64,000 nt of DNA from Anseranas semipalmata. Taxonomy: Eukaryota > Chordata > Aves > Anseriformes > Anseranatidae. The notes under the pieces are model-generated. The model searched no databases. It was not told the origin of the DNA and worked only from the letters and a program-made list of their open reading frames with translations. This document shows, one piece after another, positions 13,814 to 26,948 of this stretch. The first letter of the stretch is position 1; each line of letters opens with the position of its first letter. A program made the translations under genes and the position numbers. Location of the stretch: positions 15,605 through 79,604 of the forward strand of contig VXAA01005636.1 in the NCBI GenBank assembly GCA_013399115.1, read 5' to 3'.

Positions 13814-14869
13814 ACCTTTGAAAAATGGCAAAGCTATTAAAGGTATATTTGCACAATTTGGTGCCAATTACTAAGTTGCCCTGAACCAAACCAAACCATA
13901 TGAACCACCCTACTACTTCTCTGTGATTATCTTGCACTGAAGTCACCTACAATCCCCAAATCATTTTTAAAGATGAGATGAGGTTTGTCTCTTTTTACAT
14001 ACCTACTGGGTAGATGTCAGAGTGAGTCACTCCAAGACGAAAAAGGAAAGAGAAAGGGAAAATGAGAAAAAATAGGCACATTATAAGGAGAGGTTCATGT
14101 GACCTATTTTATACATCTAAATGTTTCTCCTACCAGGCTGGTCACTGTTAGTGAGCAGGCCAGAGAGAGGCTGAGGTGTGTAGGGACTGCAGCAGGGAAT
14201 ACAAAATTGTGCCAATGCTGCTGGTGGATTTCTCTCCCCCAAGGATGAAGAAGTTTCAAATACTTTCAAATTTGTTTTAAAGTGCAGGGAAAAGTGCATC
14301 TCTGAGGTGAACGGACACAGCTTCTTCAGCATGAAAGTTCAAGTGAGTGACCAGAGTCAAAGACTCTGAAGGCACAGGAAGGATCTGAGCTGTTAGCTGG
14401 GTGGCCGGCAGAGGTGCAAAGAACTCTAACACCTGTCTGCTCCCAGCCATCTCTGGGGATCCCTGGGGCAGGAGTCCATCTCACCTTGCTCTTATTGCTG
14501 CTTTACCACCTTCTAGCATCCTGAACAACAAATGTAGCCCACAATCAGTTTGGAAACAACTAGCATAAATAATCCTACTTTTCAGCTTCCTGGAGTTATT
14601 TTTGGAACGTCTGTGCTCCTGACACAGTTGTGGGTTATCAACATGAGTAACTCACTCTTTATTTCATTGGCAGATATATGTTGCATTGGATGACAAATTC
14701 AGATGCAAGAAGCTGGGTAGGATGTTTGGGTGAAAGTCCATCACTTGAATAAGATCTGTTGTCATTCACATGAAAGAAGGTCAGTTTAGGCTTAAAATTT
14801 TAAAACTAAGTATATCCAACATATGTGTTAGAAAATCAAATCCGTGAACTCAGCATCTTCCATATTTTC
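13814..14869. other. Unique sequence, no gene seen
   Basis: No element recognised. A moderately GC-richer part at about 14110-14480 has no open frame of note. Confidence 0.5.
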
Positions 14870-15458
14870 TGTACTGCTTTTGGCTGGGATAGTTACTTTT
14901 CTTCATAGCAGCTCATATAGTGCTATGTTTTGGATTTGTGATTAAAACAGTGCTGATAACACGCCGATGTTTAGTTGTTGCAGAGCAGTGCTCACACAGA
15001 GCCAAGGACTTCTCTGCTTCTCGTGCTGCCCTGCCAGCGAGGGGCTGGGGGTGCACCAGGAGCTGGGAGGGGACACAGCCAGGACAGCTGACCCAGGCTG
15101 ACCAAAGGGATGTCCTGTACCACATGGCATTGTGCTCAGCAATAAACACTGGTGGGAAAGAAGGAGGAAGGGGACATTCAGAGTTATAGCATTTGTCTTT
15201 CCAAGAAACCATTATGTGTGATGAGCGTTGCTTTCCTGGAAGTGGCTGAACACCTGCCTGCCGATGGGAAGCAGTGAATGAATTCCTTGTTTTGCTCTGC
15301 TTGCATGCACCGCTTATGCTTTACCTATTAGACTGTCTTTATCTCAACCCCCAAGTTTTTTCACTTTTACCTTTCTGATTCTGTCCTCCATCCCACTGGG
15401 GATGAGTGAACGAGCAGCTGTGTGATGCTGAGCTGCCTGCTGGGGTTAACCTGAAACA
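14870..15458 (+). mobile_element. Solo LTR of an avian endogenous retrovirus (ERVL-like), old copy
   Basis: The element begins TGTACTGCTTTTGGCTGGG and ends GGGGTTAACCTGAAACA, giving TG...CA ends about 589 bp apart. Diagnostic words of this bird LTR family appear in order: GGCTGGGATAGTTACTTTTC, GTTTTGGATTTGTGATTAAA, GGACACAGCCAGGACAGCTG, GACTGTCTTTATCTCAACCC. An AATAAA lies at 15141-15146, where I remember a TATA-like segment in better-kept copies, and the upstream CRE-like palindrome has decayed. The flanks (TTTTC and CTCTC) are not a clean target duplication, consistent with age. No gag, pol or env sequence adjoins it, so it is a solo LTR. It is non-coding; overlapping open frames are chance. 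Confidence 0.85.
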
Positions 15459-18433
15459 CTCTCAAAGGTTAAATGCCTTGATTTTCCAAAAATTATAGAA
15501 GGCAACTGTATGACTAGGTTAGAACAGTGTTGAGGGTATGATTGCTTTGATGTGTTTCCTACAACCTTGGCCTTTGAACTTGCTGGCTACATACATTGTA
15601 ACATTCGCTAGTGTTGCATACCTTGTGACACTACGATTATATTTGCCAGTAAGTAGTACATCCATTTTCAAGTGTAGAAGCCTTCCTTTAGGTAACTATC
15701 ACTGAAACACCAGCTATAAATATTCTGCTATTCTTTTCAGTAAGGTCAAACATCAACTATCTGTTCAAATTTACTTGCAGAAATAAATCATCTATTCTGG
15801 GAAAGACCATCCATATAATTATACATTTCTAAACTGCCACAATATTGTATATTGACCATGATTGTCCATTTAGCAGAGTTTTCATTCTCTGAATTGCTTT
15901 TTTGGCCATCTCACAGCTCTGTGAGAGTTTTTCTGAGTTGACACAGTTCTCAAACTGGTAAATCTCAGTAATATTCTTCTGAGTAAATACATCCATGAGA
16001 TTAGAGCCAGTCATTAACTGTCACTGCCTGTTGCATTTTGCAACCAGCAAACTAGTTTCATCAGGGTATTCACCATTTAGCTTTTGTGTTTGGTAAGAAT
16101 TCCAGACTGTAAGTTGACTCGTCAAATTCAAATCCTTCCTTAGTCTTTGTGACCCTCTCTCTCAATGTCACTCATAGAATGCTGTATGTATGTGTAATAT
16201 GTTCCCACATCTGCTCTCTTACTACAGCTAGCTGCAGCAAGACCCTTTCCAAGCACAAAATATTCCTTATTCTTTTATATATTTCTTTCAACATTCAAAT
16301 TAGATTTTATTGAGCATTTAGAGCATTTAGAAAAATGTCTTCACTTTTTTTCATCTCCTTTTTGTTAGGCAACTTTGATAAGCCAAAGAACATTTTTTCA
16401 GCAATGGTGGCCTCCTGCACGTTTCTTTGACTTCAAGCTCACCTGCACGCTAATGAAATGCAGTCATGCTTGCCTCACCCTTCATATTCCTTTCTGACCT
16501 TTTTCCCCCAGCCCAGTCTGGATAGAGAAAATATAATTACATGTATCTACTAATACCTTCATATAATGGGCACTCTACCTCTCTGAGTGCCAGACTTATG
16601 CCAATTTGGAATCCCCAAATTTGTGCTGCATTGCAAAATGTTGGCCCAAGTATAACAGGCATAAAGAGCTAAAAGCGGCAGAATAACCAATCCACGCTGT
16701 AAGTATTTGCCAGGGTTGAAAATCTGCAAGAGTTATTCCTTGCTCTGCAGCATCACAATTGGATTGTGGAAACAGAAAGTCAGAGTCTCAGCCATAGATC
16801 AAGCAGAGCTCTTTGCCAGTATCACAGGAGCAAAGATGGATTGAGGCAAAGAAATCCCATAGAAAAGGTTCAACTTAGCTTTTTCACGGTGCAGAAGTGT
16901 GTTTTACCATGTGGTGCTTGGTCTGATGCAGGGTGCAGTCAGACAAGACAGATTGAATCAGTCTAATAGCTTGCTGCCTCTGAAAGGCCGCTCCTCTGAG
17001 TCAGCTTTGGAGCTCATCCTGCCCCTCAGTGAGCAACTTCCAGCCCCTAATCCAGCAAGAAAAAAAGGAAAGAAAAGAAAGAGAGAGAGACATTTCTGCT
17101 GGGTTTGTGAGTTGCATTTTCTCAATGAGGAAACAGGAGCATTAGAACCCAGATACTCACGGGGAAGGAGTGCATTAAATGGAGCAGGGATGGGTGGAGG
17201 GAAAATAGAAACCTTTCTCTCCTGTTATCTGAGAACTGTTAGGTCAGTTCAGCAGTGTCACCTGAGTGTCCTTTCCAAGGATGATGACACACCGTATTTG
17301 TATTTTCTGTGCTGTAAGTACGTTGAAATACATAGGAACCAGGGATAGAATACAATGATAGCATAAATTAAGTGACAGAGTAATTATCTTAAGCCCTTAA
17401 ATAACTTTTTGAAAATCACCAAAGATATGACCCCTGTTAAAATAACACCATACAGTGCAAAAGCTAAAAAATACTTGCATTTATTTATGACAAGTTTCAC
17501 TTCAGCCTTAATGCCATTTTTCACTTCCGTTGTAAGTTTGCCTGGGTTTCATACCAAAGGTTCAGGAGTATCCAGAACACGGAAACATTCCCCAGTATGC
17601 TGTAAGGATTGTAACACACTTTTTTCCTACCCTGAGCACCACCGACATGATCTATGTTGTACCTGATGGATACAGTTGTCCCTGGGGTACACACAGCCTG
17701 ATGCCAGCAGTGAAGAGCCGATGTGTGGTCACCACCACAGGCCCAAATTTCTGGGCAGCAGGGAGTCACGCAGGAGAACTGTTAACAAACCAAGTATGGT
17801 ATATTCAAGACAGCATTGGCTAAACTATTCAGTGGCTGTTCCTTGTAATTTTTCTGAATTTAGTCAGAATTTAGTCCTATTCCATAGAATAAAAACAGAA
17901 TAAAATATTCAGAGACAGAAATTTAACATTTTCTGATGACATTTTGTCCAGAGACTCTGTGATTTTAAGATCAAGAGCATCATTTCCAAAGAAAAGTAAA
18001 GGTAAAAATGAAAGAAAGATACACTGCAGGTGTAATGGTTTTACTCTCTGGCTTATCTCATGCACCTTCCACTGCTTGCAATGTTTCAATCACTAGTGGT
18101 ATTGAAACACCTCTAGCCTGCTTCTGTGGTGTGCCTGGTTTTTGTGTGCATGCTGTGGGTGACACTGACCATCAGGTTTGGGGCCGAGAAGGAAAGTTAC
18201 CCCTGGTCACACAGGGAGGGATACTGGGGGCAGGTGGTGGGGCAGGTACTCTTTTCTACCCTTGCTTTTCTACCCTTGCTGGCTGGGCATCATTTCAGTA
18301 GTCTTGACTGGCAGGAGCAGAAGCAGGTACTGAGGTATTACAGTGTGGTGTTGAAGCCTCAGATATTGCTAACATCAGGTAAGTAAAACACCTGAGTGTC
18401 AAATACATAATGCTTTATGCACCTGATATATAT
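15459..18433. other. Unique sequence, no gene seen
   Basis: Nothing recognised. A purine-rich patch at 17058-17091 gives a lysine/arginine-rich stretch in a chance frame (16899-17348). A 61-codon minus-strand frame at 15829-16014 has no recognisable family. Confidence 0.5.
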
Positions 18434-18600
18434 TCATAGAATCATAGAATGGTTTGGGTTGGAAGGGACCTTAAAGATCATCTGGTTCCAACCCCCCTGC
18501 CATGGGCAGGGACACCTCCTACTAGACCAGGTTGCTCGAAGCCCCATCCAACCTGGCCTTGAACACTTCCAGGAATGGGGCATCCACAGCTTCTCTGGGC
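18434..18600 (-). mobile_element. CR1 LINE, short 3'-terminal fragment
   Basis: It begins on the plus strand with TCATAGAATCATAGAATGG (the CR1 terminal repeat, reversed) and runs through GGGACCTTAAAGATCATCTG to the CTTCTCTGGGC word, where it stops abruptly. That is about 167 bp of the CR1 3' end, heavily 5' truncated. It is the same subfamily as 13239 and 60336 and lies in the same orientation. Confidence 0.95.
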
Positions 18601-21600
18601 AAATAATATTCCAGATTATTTGCAATTAAACACCCAGTACTTTCCTCTCTCCCAACTCTTACAATTTTTTTTTTTCTAAAAATTATTCTAAAAAGTCATT
18701 TCCAGAGCAAACACTTAGGCATGAGCAATTACCTAAAGGAGATTGAGTGTGTTTAGGGAATAGTCCATCCAATGAAATGTACATTCTGATTCATCCCAGC
18801 CTAAAGTAAACAAAATACTAAACCTCTAAATTAGGTCACACGAACTGTGCTTGAAGTGCCTATTTCTCTCCAGTATTATAAGGAAACAAAGGTCAAGTTT
18901 GGATGCATTCCAAACACCCTATGTGTAGAAGTCAAGAAGTAGCTGAAATGAATCCTACCTTGGTGGTAGGTAGTTTGATGAAAGCACTTTCGTAAAAATT
19001 GGACTTGCGGAAGTTTATTTGGTTTTCTCTACTCACAGAACCAATGAAATAGTCAGGTTTGCTGTTCAAAGGAGAATACATTTCCCCATTTCTCTACACA
19101 AAGCAGATTTTCTAACAAATCAGTGCCAAAAAGACTCTTTCTGCAAACATTGTCCTGTAACTTGTTTGGGCAGCTTTGTGACAAAGCCCAGGAACAGGCC
19201 TTAAAACAACCCAGCAATGGGGGCTCTGGCTTATAAACCAGAAGGGAAAATAAAATCACTTGAACTAGCACAATGTTTCATGTGATTTTTTGTTTTTCTG
19301 AGTGCTTTACAACTTTCAGAGACATTAACACTATATTAATTTTCCCATGTGGAATTCTACATTCAGGTTAATTTAAAACTGATGATTTTTGTCAAGGTAA
19401 TGAGTCCCTAACGTATTGTACAAATGTATATTAACTACTCTTTGTAAGAATTAATTAAGAAAAGAACAGAAAATCAAGGAGAGTATTTCTGGTTAAATTA
19501 GTTAAGTACAAATTTATCCAGATTCAAAATTACTGTATTTTTTCTATATTATAATGGTTAGAACATTGCAGAGAATAAATAAAAGCCTCTGTGAAGAGAG
19601 CCAAATATCTGGTCTATAAATACATTGCTTCAGCACAATCTCTTGAGTTATTTTCATATTGCATTCAGCTACTGCCATGACAATTTCCCCTGTTCTGTTC
19701 ATGTCTTTGCATTTAAAACTGAAATAAGGCTAAGAAGAAACTTGGATGAGAGAATACTGGATGAGAGAGAATTCAACATCTCATTCTGAAGAATCTGGGG
19801 AGGCAGTGAGACATGGGGATTGTTTGTTACTTCCATGGACATTTGGTGCCACAGAGAGGAGTAGATCACCTAGACAGATTTCATGTATAACACCTCTCCA
19901 TTCAGAGATTCAATTTAAACCAATGTCAGAGAACCATCACAATCTCTCTGCCACCCACGCCTGAATGATCTCTTTGCTTACTGGCAAAAAAAAGCAGAGG
20001 AAGACTTGCAATTCCAAAAATAAACTACCTTACTTCAGTTTCAAAATCATTTGAAAACTGATACCTGCTACTGTGCACTTGGTCCTTACAGTTCTTATTG
20101 TAGATCCTTATAGTAGGTCCTTGAAGTAGATCAACTTTGTAGTTCAGCAGCAGTGAAATATTTAGTTAATTCAGTACTGAAAGGGCACTTAGAAATTTCT
20201 CAGTTGCCATCTCATTGAAGGTCACAGTTTTCCTACTGCTAATACAAACTATTGGCAGACTTATACAAGAAAACTAACACATTGGTTCAAGTTCAAGTTG
20301 TAGTTTGAGGATTATTTTCATTTGCACTCATGACTTTTCTTAGGAAGAAAGGCATACAAGACCAACAGTTTTGATAAGGCAACCTGTTAGATATATTAAA
20401 AGCAAACAAGATACAGCTAAACAAAAAATATTTTTTTACTATGCAATTCTGGAACAAATTTGCAAAATACAGCTTGGGTCATACTGGCAGAATTCTATTT
20501 TGGACCCTCAACAAAACCACTAGTACAAAATGGTGATGATAACATGAACCATGAGCAAGCTGGCACATGTTGAAAATCCTGGCTGAATGTGTACTGAAGT
20601 AGTCAGCCACTTCCCATCCCTTCTTCTCACTGATACAGATTTTCAAATCTAGTGAACAGAAAAGGTAAAACTAAGGCTTGGTTCAGGAGCAATTTGAGAT
20701 GGTCATGTTTGGTTGTCATAAGAGGTATATAGAAAGTGTCTCTCTATTCATATCTGTGCAAGAATTTTTTAGCAAATGGTGAGTAGGCCTGAATTTCACT
20801 CGGAAAGAATAAAGTACCATGATCTGTCCTAACTCTTTTCTTCTAAGAACCATAATTATGGCTTTTCTGACCACTACTGATAGTAATTCTAGCAGCCGGA
20901 GAGTAATCATAAACAATGTTGAAACAAGATACCCAGAAAAATTGCACTGTCTCAAAGAAGGTAAATTTCAGCTGCATTTTACAGAAACAAAGACTTAAGG
21001 GTTTCACTATAAATGGCAAAAGCTAATGATGTTGAAAAATAATAGTGAAGTAAACTGTTCCTGTTAAAAATATATTGTAAGCTGAGGTATGATCATTTTG
21101 AAAGAACAAATTATACGATGTTTCTCAAAGATGACTAGAGCAAAACAGTGAGGAAAGCAGACATGAACAAACAGCAGGAAACTAGAAGGTAATTCAAGGG
21201 CAGAGGAAGAGGAACGCAAAACTGATCTGCGTTTCTGCTGTGTCTGAGTGGCAGCAGTCAGGAAAAGCAGGTCAGCTCGCCAGGTGGTAGACTGTGCAAC
21301 TGTTTGATGCTAAACCCTCCAGGGGATGCTCCATGTAACATGCATGTTCAGGGCACAGTACAATGTGTAAGCAGCTACAGCATCACAGAAAAATTCTATC
21401 TTAAAGGGGACAGCAAATTCAGCCAACCTTTCTGGAACACTTTCTCAAAAATCTAACTCCTGTGATGTAGCAGAACACCAAGAGCTGACCCCATCCCTGG
21501 ACACCTATTCCTGTGAACTTCTCCACTCCATTTTCACTGGAAGCATGAATGACTTCCCTCAACACTTCACGCCCACCTCAGTCCTTTCCATATAGCATAT

Positions 21601-22469
21601 ACAACACCAGCTTCTGATCCTCTGAAGGCTTTCCACATGTTTTTCCTCCATCAGTAAGCTTTCTGCTATAACTGCTAAATTTTCCCCTTTGTCATTTAAG
21701 TTCCTATAACTCACTAACTCCCTGTTTCAATGCCATAGTATGGTTCCATACCATCACACAATTCTTTTAGCCATTTCTTCCCAAAAATGACCACCTGCTC
21801 TCGCACATTATCTTCTCTGCAGGCTGCATTATTTCTAGACTGGAATAACAGACTATTCTACCTTCTTCTCACTCAAATCCATTTCCTCATGAAAAGTTTC
21901 TCCTATGGAGGAAAAAAGAAAAAAAAGAAAAAAAAAATACCAGCAAATCAGAGACAGAGTCTTTTTCTTTCCTTTGTAGAACAAAATCAAATTACGGCAC
22001 TAACCTCCCTTTTTGTCAGTGTATTGCATCCTTTCCATCAGTTTTAATCTCTTTTTATGTGCTTTGGCCAAGCTAACAAAATTGTTTTAGCATGGGAACA
22101 CTGTGAACAGCTCCACCCTCAATTGTATCTAAGTATTAAAAGCATGATGCATTGACATATTTTTCCTAAAGCATAATTTACTTCATTATTTCAGGGAGGT
22201 AGTATATTTACTCTTCAAAAACCTGGTCTTCAACAAATTGTGCAAATACATAAAGATGGCCTTTTGCATCTGTGTTTAAATAATCCCAAGTTAGCTACAG
22301 TTTCACTGCAAATTAAATATTTATACATGCAGGCATTCACACGTTCATAGAAAGTAACAGATGAACAGAGAACTGGAACAGACAGAATTCCTATGACATC
22401 CTTACAGCAGGTAACCATATCATACAATAAGCTAGAATATAAGCTAATGTTATACGATATAATACATTT
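18601..22469. other. Unique AT-rich sequence, no gene seen
   Basis: No recognisable gene or repeat. An A/G-rich patch lies at 21911-21940. Confidence 0.5.
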
Positions 22470-23600
22470 CCTAAAATTGCTTTTTCTGAAAAACAGTATT
22501 TTACTCTCATTTCCTTTCCAGCCTAAATTTATTCCTGGACAGTTTGTTCCCACTTGTTCCTGAGCCAACACTATTCTTACGCTTAAATAGTTCCTTCCTG
22601 TCTCTGGCTTTACCATCCTGATGCATTTAAAGACGGCAATCTTATCCCTTCTCTGCTTTTGTTCTGCTAGATGTCTAAGCTCTTTCAGTGTCCTTTCATG
22701 AAATAGACTCTTCCTTCCCCTAAGAATCATAAGAGCCTGTCTCTTGCACTTTTTCAAATTCATCTCTCCTGACTATGAATGAGGAATTGAACACAATATT
22801 CCAGATGAAGTCTCATCCAAGCCTGCTACAGTGGCATTAATATTCTCCCTCCTTCCACTGGAAACATCTCCCCTGACACATCCCAGTCTTTCATTAGCTT
22901 TTTTCACTGCCACATTACAATGGTAGCACACAAATTATGCTGTGATTGATGAATGCACTCAGATACACTTCCTTCCCATTGGCACACCATTGATAAGCCC
23001 TAAGATTATTACAAGGGCTTTGTTTGTTTGATTTCATTTACTAGTCCCTAATAATTAAAGTCCTTTGTACTTTATAATCTTGCATGCTATTCTATTTGCA
23101 TTATACAAATCTTAATGTCAAATAACTGTCTCTGAATAACATCCTTTTACTAGTCCATATTAGCAATACCTGCCATTTCCAAATCATCAACACATTTCAT
23201 TAGGATGCTCCTATTTCTTGAGTGAAGTTCATTAATCACAATATCAAATGAACTGAATTTTTAAAATGATTCTTTAATGCTTTCCCTCCTAATATTTAGC
23301 TTAAGACTTCTTGTTTCAGCATTATCCATTTCTTTTCTTCCTTTTAGCTGATTTTTCACTCACTTAAAGCTTTTTGTGCTGAGCTCAGTTTTTGTTAGCA
23401 ACTCTCCATGTGGAAATATTGTTTGCTTTATTAAAAAGTGAGTTGTAATGATCCAGATTGATTAGATCTTCTAAGATCCCTCTGGTCCAAAACCTAATTA
23501 TCTTATGAAAGAAAGATGTCGTTTTAGTCTAGCATAATCTGCTTTTTGTAGATCTGTTCATTACCATGTTTCACTTTTTTTTGTATTCACTTATGGCCAG
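22470..23600 (-). mobile_element. Ancient, diverged CR1-type LINE
   Basis: On the minus strand 22500-22763 translates to a decayed reverse transcriptase C-terminus: KKCKRQALMILRG, ERTLKELRHLAEQKQRRDKI and AVFKCIRMVKPETGRNYLS, matching the CR1 pattern of R-rich, [23 protein letters not shown] sequence. Words typical of old sauropsid CR1 continue further along (CAATATTCCAGATGAAGTCT near 22793, a CATCAACACATTTCATTAGG segment near 23187 and GATCCCTCTGGTCC near 23476). The right boundary is uncertain. Many indels and stops show it is far older than the CR1 copies with clean terminal repeats. Confidence 0.75.
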
Positions 23601-25540
23601 TAAAATCTTTTTCTCCTGCTCTCTACAACTCTACTTCTCCACCTTTATCTTTATAGTTTTGCTGACCTCCCAAATCTTTACCACCCGATCCATGACTTGA
23701 AGTGCCTTTTTTTTTTTTTTTTCAGAATTACCCATCCCCAAGAAAACTTTATTTATTTTGTTGAATTCAGTGCCGACCTTATTTACAATGATTTCCATTT
23801 CTACTACTTTACCTCATTCCCCACAGCATGTAGTCAGCATTACCATTGCAATTAAAAATTGTGACCAGCCATTCACTTAGTCTTGAAACATTAAATTTAT
23901 GGTATCTCTTCCCCATCCTTATCATCACAACCCTACTTTTTCTACCTTTGTTCTTTTCCACTTTATTTTATATTTTTTTTCTTCTGCAGAACTTTATACA
24001 GCTTTTAGCATTTATATTCTGATATAAAAAACAGGAGTAACTGCCACAAAACATGGTGGAATAAACAGTGCCTACTTAGATGTGCAGCCAAAAGAAACTT
24101 GTCTATCTACAGGGATTTTCCACTTCTTGTTGCTGAGTCAGAGTGCCAGGGATAAATCCAGCACTCAGAGTTTACATCAGAGGTATTGCCCAGAAATTAA
24201 ACTCATGTCTTCTCTAAGATGTGGTGAGTGCTAGTATCATACACTTCTATATTTGTTGAATAGTGTAACCCATGTGGTATTTTCAAGGTTATTTTCACAT
24301 GAGTTGTTCAGACCAGGCTGTGCCCCACTCACTACCCAAAGTAGCACGAGGATCAGCTCAGGAATGCATTCAAGAGGACTTTGAATCCCTCGAGCACTAA
24401 AGTAGAAAAAATGCTTGTTAGCTTCTATGCTCTAATAGTATTTGGATAGTCAGTTTAAATTCACTCAGTCTTGGTTGGCTTCTTACACTTCTTAACTCTT
24501 TCCTCTCCTTCTCTTTTTTTGGGGGAGGGGTGGGTCGGTAAAGGAGGATGAGGAGAACGGCGAAAGAGGATACTGCCTTGATATGATTTTTTCATTTCTG
24601 AGTTAACACTATCTCCAGGGATCATCAACAGATAGATGGTTGATGCTAGTCTGTCTGCTTGGTTTCATATGGAAGGTGTGAGCATGTACTGAATGCGCCT
24701 AAGCACAACAAATTAATAGAAAAGTCTCTTGTGCCGTTCAAATGGAGAATGCTGTTCAAATACTGCAGTCCTCTGAGACAAACTGTATTTACAGGAGAAG
24801 TCTGCATAACTGCTGAGAGTGTCACTATTTAAAAATTTATACCTTCCACCACTCACACCTCAGCAAATCCACATTTTAGAAATGAACAAAAAAAATAACA
24901 TGGGTTCAAGTTTTCCTAGGTTAGCCTTGAAGGCCTATTGTATATAGATAGCTGCTACGACTTTTTATTTTTTTTTTAGTGAGATGTTGAATTATTTGGA
25001 CATCCCATAAAGCTATCTGGCACTGTGTGACCTAATAGAAAAGCAAACCTTAAGAATTTACTACCATACAACAGTAACCTGGAGAGATAAATACTCTGCA
25101 GAGAGGGAAGGAAGCGTAAGCTGCAGAAAATTAATAACAGTCATTTCTCTATGAAAGAAGAGTGACCTACTCCTAGCTAATATTTATTCTTTTCTTGCCT
25201 AACATTTCACAGTTTCTCTTATCTCCTCCTGGCATAGGGCTACACTTTTGCATTTTCCCAGCTTGTGCTCAGGGGCCTTTAGCCCTTTAAATTTGCAGAC
25301 CCAAACAGACCGGAAAGGGTTGTTTTGGAAAAGCTGACATCTTCTTTCTCAGACAATAAGTCAAAGTGTGCCTTTCTTTATCACCTGTTCCGTTACTCTG
25401 CTGATCTTGATTGATGTATATGTTGAGTGTATGTGTAGGTAGGACAGGTAAAAAAAACATTGGGGTGTATGTGTGTACATAGGATGAGATATTGCATAGA
25501 CATGGAATATGACAAGAGAAGTAGAGGAAAAGCAAAGAAT
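23601..25540. other. Unique sequence, no gene seen
   Basis: A T-run at about 23707-23723, a G-rich patch at 24521-24534, otherwise no recognisable feature. Further decayed CR1 may extend into the first few hundred bases. Confidence 0.5.
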
Positions 25541-25703
25541 TTCCAGGGAAGTGGTTGAGTCACCATCCCTGGAGGTATTCAAAAGACATTTAGATGTAGA
25601 GCTTAGTAATATGGTTTAGTGGAGGACTTGGTATTGTTAGGTCATAGGTTGGACTAGGTGATCTTGGAGGTCTCTTCCAACCTAAATGATTCTGTGATTC
25701 TGT

Positions 25704-25704
<1 letters not shown>
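25541..25704 (+). mobile_element. CR1 LINE, 3'-terminal fragment of a second subfamily
   Basis: Sense CR1 3' end: CACCATCCCTGGAGGTATTC, then GTTAGGTCATAGGTTGGACT and GGTCTCTTCCAACC, ending with two GATTCTGT units. The ending differs from the ATTCTATG type at 51940 and matches the copies at 38328 and 41686, so these three are one subfamily. The terminal repeat passes directly into a (GAAA)n array, so the microsatellite starts exactly at the retroelement end. Confidence 0.95.
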
Positions 25705-25761
<57 letters not shown>

Positions 25762-25849
25762 GGAAAAGGGAAAAGGGAAAAGGGAGGAAGGAAGGAAGGA
25801 AGGAAGGAAGGAAGGAAGGAAGGAAGGAAGGAAGGAAGGAAGGAAGGAA
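25705..25849. repeat. Compound polypurine microsatellite (GAAA)n-(AAGGG)n-(GGAA)n
   Basis: About 14 GAAA units, then three or four GGGAAAA units, then about 16 GGAA units, all purine on the plus strand for roughly 145 bp. Homopurine-homopyrimidine mirror-like tracts of this kind can adopt triplex (H-DNA) structure; that is general knowledge, not shown here. The array abuts a CR1 3' end. Confidence 0.97.
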
Positions 25850-26713
25850 AAAAGAGTTGAAGAATGTTAATCCATCTTTCTCATGTTCTTATTTCTCATG
25901 TTGGTTTTTTCCTTTCTCTATCCCATCTCTCCATCTTGGACCCCTTGCAGTAGTGCTCTCATCCAAGTGCTGAGCAAAGCTGGTGGTGATGCCACAAGGG
26001 GAAGGCAATGGAGGACATAGCAGCGGTAGAGGTCCATCTTTTGGGTATCTGCTTTTGCCTTCTCATAACAATATCAGCCTAACACAGAGCCTGAAGTAAG
26101 GAGACCAGCAGTACTGACCCTAGTCAGACCCTAGTCCCAGCTTGGTTCCTCCCTTCCCTTCATTATGTCTCACTGGCTGGGGACTGATGTCTGTGGAGAC
26201 ACTGGAAATGGTTTCCCATCTCTGAAAAGCATAATGTGTTGAATGCAGTGTGATATGATCAGCTTGCAATAATGTAGACATAGATATCAAAGAGATGTGG
26301 AACTGCCTGAAAATGTTTTTTTATTGCAGTTGAACAGAGCCCTGATGGTAAAGTCATCTTGTAAGTGAACCCATTTAGACAGTCCCTAGGAACAATAAGC
26401 TTCAGACATGGTTCACCTGCAGCTTCAGGAACAGTTCTGTGATCTTGGTGATAAGCATGGATTACTGAGAAATGACCTCTTGCTCTTGCTTGGCTATAGT
26501 GCTTTTAATATTATCTTGGGCAACTTGCTTAGATTTTGTATTTCTTATTCCCTTTTCTGCCAAAATGAGTACAGTTCTTCAGTTTAGCACTGTAGCACTG
26601 GGAAACTAAGAGCTCTGAAGATCTGAAGTTTGGTGGTACTACTATGATATCTACATATGAAGGATCTTAGGATACAACGCTAGAAAAATGGATATAGGAG
26701 TTAACATGCAAGT
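25850..26713. other. Unique sequence, no gene seen
   Basis: No recognisable element or exon. Confidence 0.5.
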
Positions 26714-26948
26714 ATCATAGAATCATAGGATCACAGAATATCCTGAGTTGGAAGGGACCCACAAGGATCGAGTCCAACTCCTGGGTCCGCACAGGACCAC
26801 CCAAAAACCAGACCATGTGTCTGAGAGTGCTATCCAAACACTTCTTGAACTCCAGCAGGCTGGGTGATGTGACCACTTCCCTGGGGAGCCTGTTCCAGTG
26901 CCCGACCACCCTCTCTGTGAAGAACCTTTTCCTAATATCTAGCCTGAA
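26714..26948 (-). mobile_element. CR1 LINE, 3'-terminal fragment of a third subfamily
   Basis: It begins with ATCATAGAATCATAGGATCA on the plus strand, then GAGTTGGAAGGGACCCACAA and CCTGTTCCAGTGCCCGACCA, ending at CTAATATCTAGCCTGA. The minus-strand frame 26715-26909 shows the conserved C-terminal ORF2 words [11 protein letters not shown] and [29 protein letters not shown] sets it apart from the subfamily at 13239. Confidence 0.95.

Noticed and set aside
13553..13867. Minus-strand protein crossing the gap
   Set aside because: The recognisable part is CR1 ORF2 C-terminus; the rest is N and the AAAAT array.
14913..15212. Overlapping frames on both strands as coding
   Set aside because: They lie inside a solo LTR, which is non-coding.
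16899..17348. 149-codon plus-strand frame
   Set aside because: No family resemblance, and part of it is a purine-rich low-complexity patch.
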